Positions 1-12,100 of a DNA stretch of 30,465 nucleotides are shown piece by piece. Source of the DNA: Pelargonium nanum. Lineage: Eukaryota > Streptophyta > Magnoliopsida > Geraniales > Geraniaceae. Where the stretch lies: contig JAYMTF010000768.1 in the NCBI GenBank assembly GCA_036897485.1, positions 1-30,465 on the forward strand, in the 5' to 3' direction. Below the pieces are notes generated by a model. That model was given only the letters and a program-made list of their open reading frames with translations. It did not search any database and was not told the DNA's origin. Numbering within the stretch: position 1 is the stretch's first letter; the number at the start of each line of letters is the position of its first letter. A program made the translations under genes and the position numbers.

Positions 1-75
1 GTAATGGGATTTGAACCCACGACCTCCCACATGGAGATGTGTGTCTTGACCATTGCGCCACCCTCTAGGGGGCGT
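1..75 (-). repeat. tRNA-derived SINE head, cut by window edge
   Basis: On the minus strand there is a good RNA polymerase III A box (TGGCGCAATGG, plus-strand 50-60). It is followed about 32 bases later by a B box (GGGTTCAAATCCC, plus-strand 6-18). No complete tRNA cloverleaf with a matching acceptor stem is evident, so a tRNA-derived SINE head fits better than a working tRNA gene. The 3' part would lie left of the window, so neither its tail nor a target duplication can be checked. Confidence 0.5.
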
Positions 76-183
76 GTCATCACTTCATTGGCCTATATTA
101 ATTGGCTGAGAGTATCAACCTATAAATCCTGACTGAGATTCTTTTTTCTCTTATCTTTATTCTATATTTTTATTATTCTCTTT

Positions 184-565
184 CATCCGTCTCAAAATAA
201 GTGTCATGTTTTTACCAATACATGTTGGGTTAAGTGGTTAAAACACTTTGGATTTCCTCTAAGGTCTCAAGTTCGAGCCTACTTGTCGATGATATGGAGT
301 GGGATTCGTGGGGTGGGGTTTAGGGTGATGCTCTATTTGAGGAGTGAGAAACATTGTTATTTCGAGTATAATGTCCCGTTGCTGATAAAAAAAAAATGTC
401 ATGTTTTTCATTTTGATAAAAATTAATATATATATATTTTTTTTTCTATTTTTTTTATACACGAGTTAACATATTTAAAGGATACTAACTAACTTATCAT
501 CGTTAATTTATGCATAACTAACTTCCTAAAATTAAAACAAGACACTTATTTTAAAACAAAAGTAC
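184..565. mobile_element. Stowaway-like MITE split by a SINE
   Basis: The left end (184-213) carries CCGTCTCAAAATAAGTGTC. The right end carries the inverted counterpart GACACTTATTTTAAAAC at 541-557. These are the familiar ends of Tc1/mariner-type Stowaway MITEs of plants. Without the inserted SINE and one copy of its target duplication, the element would be about 185 bp, a normal MITE size. The outermost bases are degenerate, so the flanking TA duplication cannot be placed exactly. It has no coding capacity. Confidence 0.6.
214..396 (+). mobile_element. tRNA-derived SINE with 12-bp target duplication
   Basis: An A-box-like stretch (GGTTAAGTGGTTAAAAC, about 228-244) and a B box (AGTTCGAGCC, 270-279) mark a tRNA-derived head. 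The body ends in an A-rich tail at about 386-396. The element is flanked by a perfect direct repeat TGTCATGTTTTT at 202-213 and 397-408, the expected target-site duplication. It sits inside the left arm of the surrounding MITE, so it is younger than that MITE. Confidence 0.75.
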
Positions 566-1204
566 AAATAAAACAAGACTTTTTGTACATTTGAGTTTCT
601 TAATTGACATTTATCTTCACATTTTATTTTCCATAAAGTTTTTTTCTAAACACATTATGATTGAATACATTATTTTTGCAGATAAGTTTGAGCATCGAAT
701 TAAATACCAGCTTGGTAACATTGAACCATCTCAGGTACATATTCTATATTTCTCAGTTATAAGCATTCGAATTTCTTAAAACAAAAATAGGCGGTGATAT
801 ATACGAAAGAAAATTAAAATTATAGTGATAATACAAATATAAGTCGTATATTCTTTTTATGATGAAGTCATGGTTGTTTGAGAATCAATATTTCATTTAA
901 TATGTTGGATTTGAGTCAAATCCAATAACATTCAATACATGTCTAAAACATGAGATGTTGAATGACATTCTTACATTGTCATATAAAATTCTGTGATTTC
1001 TCAAATATTATATTTGTATTTGAAATACAACATTTCAAATCCAAAATTTTAAATAATAAATTTCAAATCAAATTCATATTTCCCAAACATAACCTAAGTT
1101 CAAATAATGAAAAATGAGATCACGTTTAAATTTATGATTTTCTTTGTTTTAGAGATCATTATCATTTCCTTTTGACTGTGCATAGTGGTCTTTGATTACT
1201 ACAT
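566..1204. other. Intergenic, possible degenerate MITE at 869-1095
   Basis: No gene is supported here. At about 869-1095 the two ends resemble each other in inverted orientation. The left end begins GGTTGTTTGAGAA and the reverse complement of the right end begins GGTTATGTTTGGGAA; both lead into GGATTTGA. This suggests an old, imperfect MITE, but no target duplication is clear. A short palindrome GGATTTGAGTCAAATCC lies near 907. The rest is AT-rich sequence with nothing recognisable. Confidence 0.3.
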
Positions 1205-1222
1205 TTGTATGAAGATAATGAT

Positions 1223-1348
1223 TTTTTGATCATTTGAGCTACATAAACAGGGGTAGCTCTCCTCTATTAACCAATAATCTCACATGGCTTGAACCTGAGA
1301 CTTCAAAAAAATCCGAAGCGGTTAACCGCTCGGCCCAACCTGCTTTTG
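1223..1348 (-). mobile_element. tRNA-derived SINE with 18-bp target duplication
   Basis: Read on the minus strand, the element starts near GGTTGGGCCGAGCGGTTAAC (A-box region). It has a B box CAGGTTCAAGCC and runs about 125 bases to a short A-rich tail. It is flanked by TTGTATGAAGATAATGAT (1205-1222) and TTGTATCAAGATAATGAT (1349-1366), an 18-bp target duplication with one mismatch. It lies about 200 bp downstream of the JmjC gene stop codon. Confidence 0.75.
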
Positions 1349-1509
1349 TTGTATCAAGATAATGATAAATGACTGTCCTTGATATATATATAAATCCAGG
1401 AAATGTAATTTAACATTTTCTATATTAAATGACAAAATCCAGCCAAAGCAAGGGAAGGGGAAAAGCAATTGCCACCAAATTTGCATCCCACATAATTTAC
1501 AAGACCTCT

Positions 1510-1515
1510 TTTATT
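1510..1515 (-). terminator. Polyadenylation signal AATAAA of the JmjC gene
   Basis: A canonical AATAAA on the minus strand lies about 40 bases downstream of the TGA stop at 1553-1555. It is the best placed signal for 3' end formation of the demethylase transcript. Other signals further downstream cannot be excluded. Confidence 0.5.
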
Positions 1516-1552
1516 GCTGATCTAAAAGCTAACCTATGCATTAGTTGATGAT

Positions 1553-4500
1553 TCATGTTGATCTTGGGTATCCCAAGGCTTGCAAGTCTTTAACAGCTTG
1601 ATCCACTGCATAAAGTATCATTTTCTTTATCTGTTTCACACAAAAATAGAGCTTTAGTATACGAACGAACTATGTGGCTTGTAGTTAACTCTTATATTTG
1701 TTTCTATAATTACCTCGAGCTTGTCTTCTCTAGCCCTGTGGTTCTTTGGAAGTTGCCGGAACTCCTCAGTTAGACGAAGGCACTCCTTGATGTTTTCAGG
1801 AGAAACGAAATCCACAGCTACTTTTGTGCACGACTGAGAACAACACAATCAGAATTTAACACCAAGATATAAACATGAAGCAGTATTGAGTTGCGAAAGA
1901 GCTTACCTTGAGATTTCTTACTTGGTGGGGGCATCCTGCAGGAATAAATACAGCCTCTCCTAGTCGTTGCTCAAATGTCCAAGGTTCAACTCCTAAAATG
2001 CATCAAACAATCACATATGAACAACATGAGTTAAAGATATTGGAAGTTTTATTTTTTTGAAGAAATCAAAGATATTGGAAGTGAACATTGCTTACCAAAT
2101 TCTTCTTTCAGTTTCCTTTTGTGCTCTAAAGTTAAATAAAAGGACTGGTCATGAATTGGGTGTACAACCTGACCATAAAAAACGCAGAATGTTAAAGACA
2201 CTTGGATGGCTACAAGATGGCTAGTTAAATAATAAATCATCACAAATTTACCTGCGTAACTGGAGAGCAGTAGGTGTGGCGAAATTCTTTATGGTGCTTT
2301 AGAAGATATGCCTCTAACTTGGGAACATCTTCCCTCCGGAAAATGTCCCATAGAGCACCAGGTGTTTCTTCCGTTTGTTCTGTGGAGGTACAAGGAAGTT
2401 TAGTTTCTTCTAGCTCATTAGAAATCTCAGGTTTGGCATTAGTATTCATCTCTAAATATGTAATCTGTACATCTTTCAAGTCAGTCAATTTCTTGCTTGC
2501 TTCACCACGTTCTTGATCATCTTTGTCGTCTTGTGCCTTGAGTTCTTCTTTCAATATTTGAACTGCAGACCACTGTTCTTCACCTAACTTCACCTCATGA
2601 GAAATCTGAATTTTTTCTTCAATATCAGAAGGGCAATATGTAATTGGAACGTCTTTTAATTCAGTAAATTTGCAGTTGGCTTCACCACATTTCTCAATCA
2701 GTTGATCATCTACCTTCTCTCTTATACCTTCTTTCTCATCTTGTGCTCTGTGTTTCTCCTTCAATCTGTCAATTGCGAAGAGATGTTCTTCATTTAACTT
2801 TACCTCTGCTGTATGTGTCAATATATTCACCTACATGTCAATGACATTGCCAGGCATATAATTATTAAAATACAGTGTAAATCAGAATGCTTTTACTAAA
2901 TACATTTTTCTCACTACTAGAACAAATCAGCAAATAAGATTTTATGTTTTAAACTGGTAATCTTGAGATTTATTTAATAATGGAATTCAGACTGGGCTAA
3001 AATTAATTTGAACATTTTGAATACATACCGCATCTGACATGTCACAGTGGAGCTTGGTCACAGAATCTCCTCTTCTAAGCTCTTCTGAAATCCCATAAGC
3101 AATATATGTTTTTGGTCCCAGGTCAGGTTTTAGGACATTATCTGGCAACTTCACTGCAAGGTTAAGCAAACCAGCTCTAGGATCTGAATATTCTTGAAAT
3201 GGTAATGCGCTAATGAACTCATCGCAGTGGCGTGGCAAAAGATCCTCAAACTTATCAGATGGGGGCCAGTCCTTTAGTTTGAGCATCTCAGGCCAGAAAT
3301 TATAATAGGTTCTACCGTCTGTATACCCTTTGAAAAATCGGCGAGTATTGATCTCCACCTGCATTTTTAACAAATTCAGTAACAGAATAATCGCAATTTG
3401 GAGGTGGGTTTTAAGGAGATGTGCTATGAAAGAGTAGAGAGGAGAGCAAGCTTGCAATTGGAACCCTGGAATTATCATGTATGACAATCATAAAGCAAAG
3501 GATAAAACTTTCTATGTTGGTAAGATAATTTTGAGCTGAAGTTAATATTTAAAAATGTAAAAGAAATAGCCATAGAATCAAACCTCACAACCAGCAAGAG
3601 AATCAATGGCCTTAACTTCTGACATCTTTGAACTGAAACCTGAATCTGTATTTTCACACAAAGCACGCCACATGACCATAGGCTCCCAGCTCAAACCAGC
3701 AGTCTGTTCAAGAACATTTTGAACTATGACTGGTTCACCATTAACCCAATGCTTTTGGAACTGCGACAAACATCCTTCATTCAGAAGGTCTTCTGAAGCT
3801 GGATAAAACAAGTAGTTATCATCTGAACCCTCCCTAGATGATGTTCTACGCAGCATCTCATTGCCTTCCTCGAGGCAGTTGCTCCTGAAAATTGAATGTT
3901 GAGTGCTACAATTTCTCAGTAGTTCTTCGGCTTGCACTTTTAAATTTAAGATCCAGCCATATGGTTTTATACACTTGAGCTCCAACAGACATAAATTACC
4001 ACAGCCACCATATTTGCTTGGAGCACAGGGGATACTACCATCTTCATGGGCATGCCATTCACTCAATGGCTTTCTGTAGTCTTGTGTGTTTTCCAAGAAG
4101 CAAGACCCTCCATCAGGATCTCCACCATGCATGTAGTCATAGCCTCTATTCATATACTGAAATGCCACTTCATTTCGACTAAAAAGCTTCCCCTCGCGAA
4201 TTTCTTGGCAACACTTTAAACAGAGTTCATAAGAGCACTTTGGGCAGCTTCGATGAAGATCAACAATTGAAGTTGCACAATGGTCACTGCACAGGGAAAG
4301 GAAAAATTAAAAAAATGTCAAAAGAAGAATTTTTTAATGATGTAGTTGTTACTCAATAATAAAGAAAGGTGTATACCAATAGACGCGCTCTTCATTGCTA
4401 CATATGGTCTGTAGTATTTCTACTTCAGATGATGCTTTACCTAGACATACCAGACTCAAGTTAGAAACATCATACGTAGAACTCATACACAAAATCGAAA

Positions 4501-5647
4501 AATATATACCTTGAATATTAGCTTCGAGTTCTGTCTCTTGACTTTGTTCTTTATAAATCTGATCAACATAGGGAAGCAGTGACTTGATCATATAGCACAT
4601 ATAATCAACCTTTTCACCATCAGTGATGTCCCTCTTTGATGTCTGAAGGTCAGAAAATATCATGCACTTCTGTTAGAAGATGTATTTGGGGCAAAATTAT
4701 GATATGACGATTGAAAACAAACCTTAATCTTCCCACTCGTATGCAAACAAATGTTGCAGTTGCAATTTCCCTGGCAAACTGGGCATAGGTTCGCAATATC
4801 TTCCTCTGATATATGAGGGTACCTGTATTCAGAACATAAGCATATTATCGAAAATTTCAAATGCAACAAGGAAATTGTTGAAAGGAAGATTGAATCAAAT
4901 TTAAAGAAAAAATTTACCATTGCTTTATACAGTGGATACAATAAACTGTCTTTCGACAAGTGGTGCAAGGGACAACGATTCTTCTTTCGCCTTTCATACA
5001 CTGATGACACCTTAATCGTTTCTCTCCTTTAGCCTGCAATACGTAAGTTAAAAGGTATAGAGTTAGCTTTCAAGGAACAAAACACTGCATCAAAATGAAA
5101 GAGAAAAATACATTACAAAAGATAAAAGTACCTTCAGATTTCCATTTTTGCTTCTCTCCTTGCTATTTTCATCACTTAGATGAACTGGGGTTGGTGAGCT
5201 ACATGGTGATGATGATGATGGTGAAGAAGAAAATGAACTATAAAATGAAGCATTCTCAGACACACAATTTCCATCACTTTTCAAATTTCTAGTTCCTCTC
5301 CGTGATCTGATCTTAACTAGAGCAAGTAGCTCTTCATCTGAATCCATATAGTCATCTTCAATATTCCTGTTCTGGTTTTCAGTGGTTCGAAGCTTCTTTG
5401 GCACATTTGAAAAATCAATTTCTTCGGTCATATTTCTTTTAAGAGATGATTTTGTTCTTGGTGATGAAACCACATGCTCTATTCCTTGCTCTTGTATCAT
5501 TTGATTTTCAATTTCAGGTTGCGAGATTTCTTTAGCTCTTCTCTTTATTTTATGATTAGAAATACCGGAAGATTTTGGGAGTCTTTGCTTTTCACCCCCA
5601 GTGTAATAATGCTTTGCCTGCTCTTGCTTTGCAATCAAAACCTCCAT
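1553..5647 (-). CDS. JMJ25-like: JmjC lysine demethylase, JMJ25/IBM1 (KDM3) group
   Basis: Predicted nuclear Fe(II)/2-oxoglutarate histone demethylase; the family removes H3K9 methylation. Coding exons (minus): 5647-5132, 5033-4918, 4822-4723, 4642-4510, 4440-4377, 4286-3584, 3358-3029, 2830-2252, 2168-2096, 1989-1907, 1833-1714, 1630-1553. They sum to 2895 nt, 964 aa plus TGA; all introns are GT..AG with consistent phase. The start is the first ATG after a 5'UTR acceptor at 5653-5654. The N-terminus is basic and Ser-rich. A RING-like Cys cluster begins with RCHQC (C181, C184) and continues through [13 protein letters not shown]; a second Cys/His cluster spans about 308-340. The JmjC domain is C-terminal, with iron ligands visible as H648 and D650 (LHCD) and H893 (GCPHQ). 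The gene appears functional. Oddity: exon 2830-2252 carries a tandemly duplicated acidic/charged insert inside the JmjC domain. JMJ26 or JMJ29 orthology is possible; family membership is near certain. Confidence 0.95.
2420..2806 (-). repeat. Tandem duplication coding within the JmjC domain
   Basis: Residues about 663-731 (2600-2806) and 733-791 (2420-2596) of the demethylase are diverged copies of one another. Shared blocks in order are EVKLxEE, LKE, AQDxK, GEA, LKDVxITY and a closing IS. By eye about half of the aligned residues match. The pair lies between the HxD iron-binding motif (648-650) and the third iron-binding His (893), so it lengthens a surface-type insert of the catalytic domain. 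Confidence 0.75.
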
Positions 5648-5652
5648 TTTCA

Positions 5653-6639
5653 CTGCAAAGAATTAGGAGAAATAATCAGTGAAGTTCAATTTAATTAGAT
5701 TCCATGCCAGTTGAAAGACAAACAAGAGCATTGAATCTATAGATGATATTGCATATGGCTTGAATAAACCGAGGAAAGTGAACAAATCATCCCTAAGATA
5801 TCATTTTTCTGTTCAATTACTGAAAAAGGGTGAATTCATATGATCACTGTGCAGCACAAAGCCAGGCCCCAAGAGCATTTTATGTTTTGTGAATACTAAG
5901 AAAGCAAGACTCCAGAGATGGCTGCTTTGTTTTCTCACTTGGTAATGTAAAAAAGTTGCTATTTTTTTTACTCCAAAGCAGGACTACCAGGCAACATTCT
6001 TAACCCAACATCAACAAAAGGAAGCTAACAATATTGAAAATGGATATATTGGTATTTGGTAGTTTATGATCAGGCAGTGAATGGACAAATATATTTATAT
6101 ACTCTAGTCTATTAACAGAGAAATTGGAGTATCTTGTAGAAACCTCCTGACCATCCACCTAGAAAATTGGTACAAGCACAACAAAAGAAACCAAACACAA
6201 ATTCAAGCTGAAGTCCTAAAATTGTACTGTCCCTGAGAAACAGACATCAAAACAGCTAAAGAAAAAAAAGAATTGAAGCACACAATTAGTATAAGAAAAC
6301 AGTACTAATCACCCAATGCAGCAGATATGCACAAGAAATTAATGGTCTTCCCAAAGAAGACCAAGACAGCTAGAGTTGACTCAAGTCAACCCCAATTTTT
6401 TTTTTTTTTCTGTTTTTTTTTTTTTTGGCTCTCTAAAATGTGTTTAGCGAGTGACTTTGTTAAGTCAACCCCAATTGATGACAGAAATCAGAATAGAAAA
6501 AAAACCCAGAAAACACCAAGCAGATAAATTCAGACCCAAAAAAACATTGGCGATTGTTCCCAGCAAAGAAGCAATTGAAATTCTCAACAGTGGAAACACG
6601 ATTGCAAAGAAAGAAGAAGAAATTGAGGGAAGAGCCCAC
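5653..6639 (-). other. First intron (5'UTR) of the JmjC gene
   Basis: The donor GTGGGC is at 6639 and below on the minus strand; the acceptor TTTGCAG ends at 5653, five bases before the start codon exon ATG. The intron is about 990 bp and contains a long T-tract on the plus strand (about 6399-6426). It has no recognisable gene or transposon. Confidence 0.55.
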
Positions 6640-6845
6640 CTGATCAATGAAAAAGAACATTGAAATTGAAATTCTGATACTGATTCTTTGGGGGTCGGTT
6701 TGTGAAGAAACAGCGAAACGCAATGCGGATCAGAGAGTTATGGAACATTGATAATCGAAAACGAAACAGACATTAGTTATGACGAGACGACTCATCACAG
6801 TGACAGAGAGCTGAACGAGGTATTGTATTGTTTTGTTTATATAGG
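6640..6845 (-). promoter_or_regulatory. Proximal promoter and 5'UTR exon of the JmjC gene
   Basis: On the minus strand a TATA box CCTATATAAAC lies at 6835-6845. Transcription would start about 30 bases downstream near 6810. The leader exon would run to a donor (ATCAG|GTGGGC) at 6640/6639 and splice to the acceptor before the start codon. The exon end and TATA position are read directly; the start site is inferred. Confidence 0.55.
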
Positions 6846-7544
6846 CAAAAAAAAAAAAAAAAAACGGATTGGGAAATTCAGTGGGCTTTCAGGCCCATCT
6901 TTCTCTATTCTGTTCTTATATTGAATATTTAGGTTCATTTTTTTCTATATCTAATCACTAATTATAAGACACAAGTAACCAATTTTTCTATAAAAAATCA
7001 AGAAACTTGTGTTGGGATAAAAAAAGAGTATTTAAATATATTTATCATTTTTGCGTAATAAAATTATTTTAAGTCATTTAAATAATAAAATTTCGTTTTT
7101 AGAAAAAATAAATAAATAGAGAAGACACCTGGGTTTATTACGTAGAAAGCGACGAGTTTATCAAGGCAAAAAAAAAAAAAAAAAAAAAAACGGGCGTTAT
7201 TATCGTTGAACACGTGGGAATGGCGGGTCACTCGCCTACAAGATAATTTCTTTCCTATTTCTGTTTTTTCCTTTTTTGCAAAAAACATTAGGAAGCGGTC
7301 AAAGGAACAAAAATGCCACAAATTTAGCCAGGGAAAATGAATTTTTATAGTCGTTTTCTCAGGAAACAAACAGAAGAAAGAAAATTCAATCACCAGAAGA
7401 AAACGAAGAGATAAAATTGATTCGCAGTCAGTGAAATCCAGAAAGCAGCCCAAACAAACGAATTTAGGAACTGAAGATGACAATGCAGGCCAGAGATTTG
7501 AAGAACAGAAACTGAGAAAAATAGAGTATATAGAAACAGAGTAC
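6846..7544. other. Region between two candidate JMJ first exons
   Basis: No gene is supported. It contains A-tracts on the plus strand at 6847-6864 and 7167-7189, and a G-box core CACGTG at 7210-7215. The open frames here are interrupted low-complexity translations without family resemblance. If the upstream first exon is used, this stretch is intronic. Confidence 0.4.
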
Positions 7545-7707
7545 CTGTTTTGTTTGTGAAGTTGCGGTCTGGCTCTGTTTTTGGTTTCTTCGTTGAAAAG
7601 CTAAAGCCCTAAATGCTGAGAGATTACATAGAGAGAAGAGAGAAGAGGAAGATTGTGAAATAGGAAAGTAAATAAATGTGTGAAAATAAAATATAATCAT
7701 TTATATG
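7545..7707 (-). promoter_or_regulatory. Possible distal promoter and alternative first exon
   Basis: On the minus strand CATATAAATG (7698-7707) resembles a TATA box. A C/T-rich leader follows (CTTCCTCTTCTCTC and onward from about 7665), typical of plant 5'UTRs. The stretch ends at a good donor, AAACAG|GTACTC, with the exon border at 7545. It faces the JmjC gene and could splice to the same acceptor at 5653-5654. It could instead be a separate non-coding transcript. Confidence 0.35.
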
Positions 7708-9119
7708 CGCCCATGGGTTTGTGCCATATACCAACAGCTAGCACCTCTTAAGGAATATTGATTTAACACGTGCGGTTTCACAATTTAAATTGATGGACAT
7801 GCTTCCATCATTTTTGCTCGTTGCTTCACGCATTTCTTGTTCTTTACTTGTTTCTCAATGTAAACATATTTCCGCTTTCATTTTATTTTTGTGAAACAGA
7901 CTCAGCTACTTCACCACAACCCAATCTTTTCTTTGGTTAACATTATAAATTCAACTTCAAAATGGAACATAAATGGGCTAAAAGTTTGAAAAGCTTACTA
8001 AAAATGGGCTCATGCCAATAATTACAGGCGTGTGTCTTAAGGACGGATTCAAAACTTAATTTATGTGGATCACAATTATAGGTGTGTTTAGGATGGATCG
8101 AGAATGTGTTGCAGTTTTATTTTACATGGAGTTACCTATGTAAACTAGTGAGGCCACCTGTTGACAAATTTTAATCTATTAAATACATTTTTACTAATTT
8201 TGTTGGGGTGCGTGATCACATATCAGTATATTTGGCTCTGCCTCTGGGCGTGTTGTGAGTGACCTACAAAACCGAACGCAACTCATAAATCAAACAAACC
8301 GCGGGAAATCACGGGCTGGAGAGGCATAGGCAAGAATGGTGAAGTAATTTTATCAAGGGAGGCGCTTAGTTGGTGAGAGAGATAGAGAGAGATTGACAAT
8401 ATATCATAATAGAATTTGATGCGTTTTAAGTGGTTCAAACAACACAGGTTAGAGGGAAATATTTCAATACATTCAGTCTTGTTATTAATGATATTTTATC
8501 TCTTGTTTCTCAATTTGGTTGTATAGAGTTATCATTTGTTGGTTCTTGATATTTAAGTATAAATAACATTTATTTACTCTAGAGAGAGAGAGTACTGCCT
8601 CCTACCCCAATTCCTAAATTGGGGAGAAATATTCCTTCCAATTTACAAATAATAGGCAACAGAAAGATAAAGAGTAATCCAAAAATTGACTTTTGACTAC
8701 AGAGTCTGAATTCTTAAAATTGTGAGGTTACATTTCTAAAACACACAAATACACAATGTGACTAAAAAACAAATTTTAAAGGATTAAAATAATCACTTTA
8801 CATGGAATAACCCCCAACCCAAGAAGAAACAAGTAAATACAAGAGAGGCAGTACCAAGCATTCTTCAGATTTAACATCATACAATCCACCAACCAGTTTT
8901 ACTTTATCAGCCTCCTCTCCAGTTGATATTGATTCACTACATACCACTTGTAATCTGGCTGCCACAGAATTCACAACAGGCTTTCTTCATGTAGAAGCAG
9001 TTATGAGTTAACAACATCAGATTCGGAGGATCGATATACAACCAGCTTTCTCATGTAATTTACAAATGCTACCTTTGCATAAAGGCTCATATCAGATGTA
9101 CAATATGCACGGAGGTCAT
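7708..9119. other. Intergenic and 3'UTR of the OSCA gene
   Basis: No coding gene is supported. The right part is the 3' untranslated region of the OSCA channel gene. A minus-strand AATAAA at 8569-8574 lies about 545 bases past its stop and is one possible poly(A) signal. A short GA run lies at 8581-8592. An ACACGTGC motif lies near 7767. Nothing else is recognisable. Confidence 0.4.
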
Positions 9120-12100
9120 TCACGGCACTCCATGTTCCTGAACATCACGCAGAGATGATGGCGATGATGCACCACTATATCTGCTGGGCAATGGGGTATT
9201 TCTTCGTGACTGGCGTTTGGTTGGAACTAGCACGCACTCATCCACCCATTTCTCATTAATTTCATCATCGTCATCATCTTTTTCGTCGGCACTCTTGAAA
9301 ACTGGATGGACATATTCATTTTGAATATAGGCTTTCAGGTTCAGGTTTGGTTCCCTTGCACGTTCTAGAGTGTCTTTCATCATTGCTTCCTGAAACCCAC
9401 AACATAGAATTACTTTCAGCTCTGTTAACAAATGCCATATGATTCATGATGCATCAACATTGAATTGTGAACACAGACAAACCTCTAAGGGGTATTTAAC
9501 AAATGCAGGTTCATAGCGTCCCTTGCAGTACCTATGGAACCAAATGGTGAGTACTGGAAGTACAATGAGAAAGGGCGCTGCCAGAGCAGCTCCCTTTGTA
9601 GTCAACAAACCCATCAGAAGCAACTGCGAGATAACTAATGCAGTTATAATTCGTCCGTGAACATCCGGCCAGAAAGCTGCAGCACTCTCGTACTCTTGGT
9701 TGTAAACATTAATTATCTGCATTATTAGAGAAGCGTAAGTAACAAGCACGTGCAAAGATTTTGAACATTTTGATTCAACATCTAAACTGTATTGAGCGAT
9801 ATACGAGTTCTATGAGCTTTTAAATACACACATTTCACCCAACATACAAAAATACTGATTTTCACTAGCAGATCTCCTAGACTAGAACTCTAGAAGAACT
9901 TATTCTAGTGTTAGTGTATCTTTGACAGAATTGATCATATAACTATATACGTATGTTTTAGAAAATTCAATTTGAAATATTTTACCTGATGACGGAATAC
10001 CATATACGCCAGGCCGAAGAAAACTATTATGAAAGGAAGCACAATAGGTGTTTCTGTAGCGTAAACAAGACCTAGCAAAAAGTACAATTGAATCCGAGGT
10101 TCACCAGTGTTGAAACCAAGACTTCCAGGATCCATTGCCTCCTCCCTGTCCTTTTCAGTCTTCACCAATAACAAATTTTTAATATGATACATTATAAGAG
10201 GTTTCAGCATTAAAATCTCCCCAGCAATCCCAGCCCAGCCATCAACCATGATGTAAGTTATAAAAAAAGTTGCTTTAATTGGAATTGCTACACCAATTGT
10301 TTCAGGAATCCTGTAAAACAAAATCAACTGCCATTAAAACTTAGAATGAAATAAAATCCTGGTATTATTTTAAACAGACCAATTTAAGAGATAATGAATT
10401 ACATTACACAAAGATATTATATGCAACATACAACCTAAATGAAGAAGCTTGATCACTGTATGCAGCAAACTAAACACATAATGAACATATAATCCTGATG
10501 TATGAAAAAGGTAATAATGCTTTTAGAACCGTTGTTTGAATGATGCAGCACTACTAAAATGTTCAACATGATCATCAAATGTAAATTTGATAGCGAAGCT
10601 TAGAGCAAGGAATGAAGCAACATCAAGAGACACAGGGATTCTAAGACATAGGGGTAATGCAAGTAGGACTGTAGGAGCTCCCAAGTATCTTCTTCCATGA
10701 GAGCCCTCTTTTGGGAGGGTGGAGTCCCTACAGATTTGGTACTTCATGGAATACAAGAACTCCCTAGTGTCTCAGTGGCAAGAGCATTCCATGGTGCAAG
10801 GGGTTCGTGCAGCAAGGAAAGGCATGAGTATACACAGAGAAAATAACAGACTTCTTTCTCCACCCCTACCGATCAACACACTGGTGTGCACCCCCCAGAC
10901 AACACAGCATACACACATCAATCTCATCACAAAAAGTAGATGCTAATGAAAAATGAAAACCATTCGTCCAGTGAGAATAACATACTGGCTTGGTGACTGT
11001 TTGAGAAAGGTTTGTAGTTGTTCGAATGCTGCTCCAGCGAGGATGCTCCCAAGGAATACATTCACCAAAAGGAAAATATAGTATCTAGATGCCGATCTCC
11101 TCTCGAGAGATGATATAGATGTATACCCTTCAAATTTTGACATGATCATCAATATTGTAGGCAGAAAGATGAGGAAAAGCTTCAAAGCTATCCCAGGAAA
11201 AAACCCTTGTATGACTGACTTGATGAATTTCCTGCATAATAAAGCAGGCTAATGTTAATAATTGTACAAGTAATAATAAGACCAAGCAACTGGAAGTGAA
11301 AACTCGAAAATAATTGTAGAAGTGAAAACTCAAGCAATTATGAAACTTCCAAATAAGATTTTAAACTTGTTTGACTTATGAACAAGTTACGACTTATGAG
11401 TAATGTTTAGATATATGGGAAATGAAATCAGCACACAATTTAAGCAGTTTCATTAGAAGCATCAACTACGGTTGTACGGACAACTGAAGGTTCAAAAAAT
11501 AAATAAATTAAAAGTCTGTTATGAGAAAATAACAAGTACTTGGGTTCAGCTTGTAATAATATTATTCACTTCAGAATAGATCTTTCTAGACTGAAAATAT
11601 GTGGAGGGCTCTTTAGCAGTCTACTATCCTTGTGAAGCATGATTACCTCTTTAGATGCAACAAGTAGATCTTAACTTATGTAGCTTCTCATGCTCGCACA
11701 AATTCTTAGACTGAAAATATATGAGAAGTACTTCTCTAATTTACCAAATGGTCATCCCCACTTCGGAACGAAAGAGATAATAATCTAAATCATCTAGTTA
11801 AACTAACCCCTTAAAGACTGAATTATTTGTTTTCCAATATAACATGCCAAACAAAATATTTAAATTCATTGACTGTATGGCTTATTTTATTTTGGAGTAG
11901 AAAAAACATACATGAAATTTTGTACACAAGAATGCAAACAAAAATATCAAGAGGGTAAAGTGTGTCACTAAACTCACATTTCAACAATGGGCTTCAGAAA
12001 AGGCGCTACTTTCTCCATTCCCTCAATGCTTGCAAATGATTGAACAATTGCAATGGGTATCATGAAAAAAAAGGTGAGAAAAAAGAATGCAACAGCCATA

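Noticed and set aside
1-75. A working tRNA gene on the minus strand
   Set aside because: The A and B boxes are good but the acceptor and anticodon stems do not form a proper cloverleaf, and SINE heads of the same kind occur elsewhere in the window.
7064-7700. Minus-strand open frames as a separate protein gene
   Set aside because: Translations are low-complexity Phe/Leu/Ser-rich with no family resemblance; a leader exon with a donor explains the region better.
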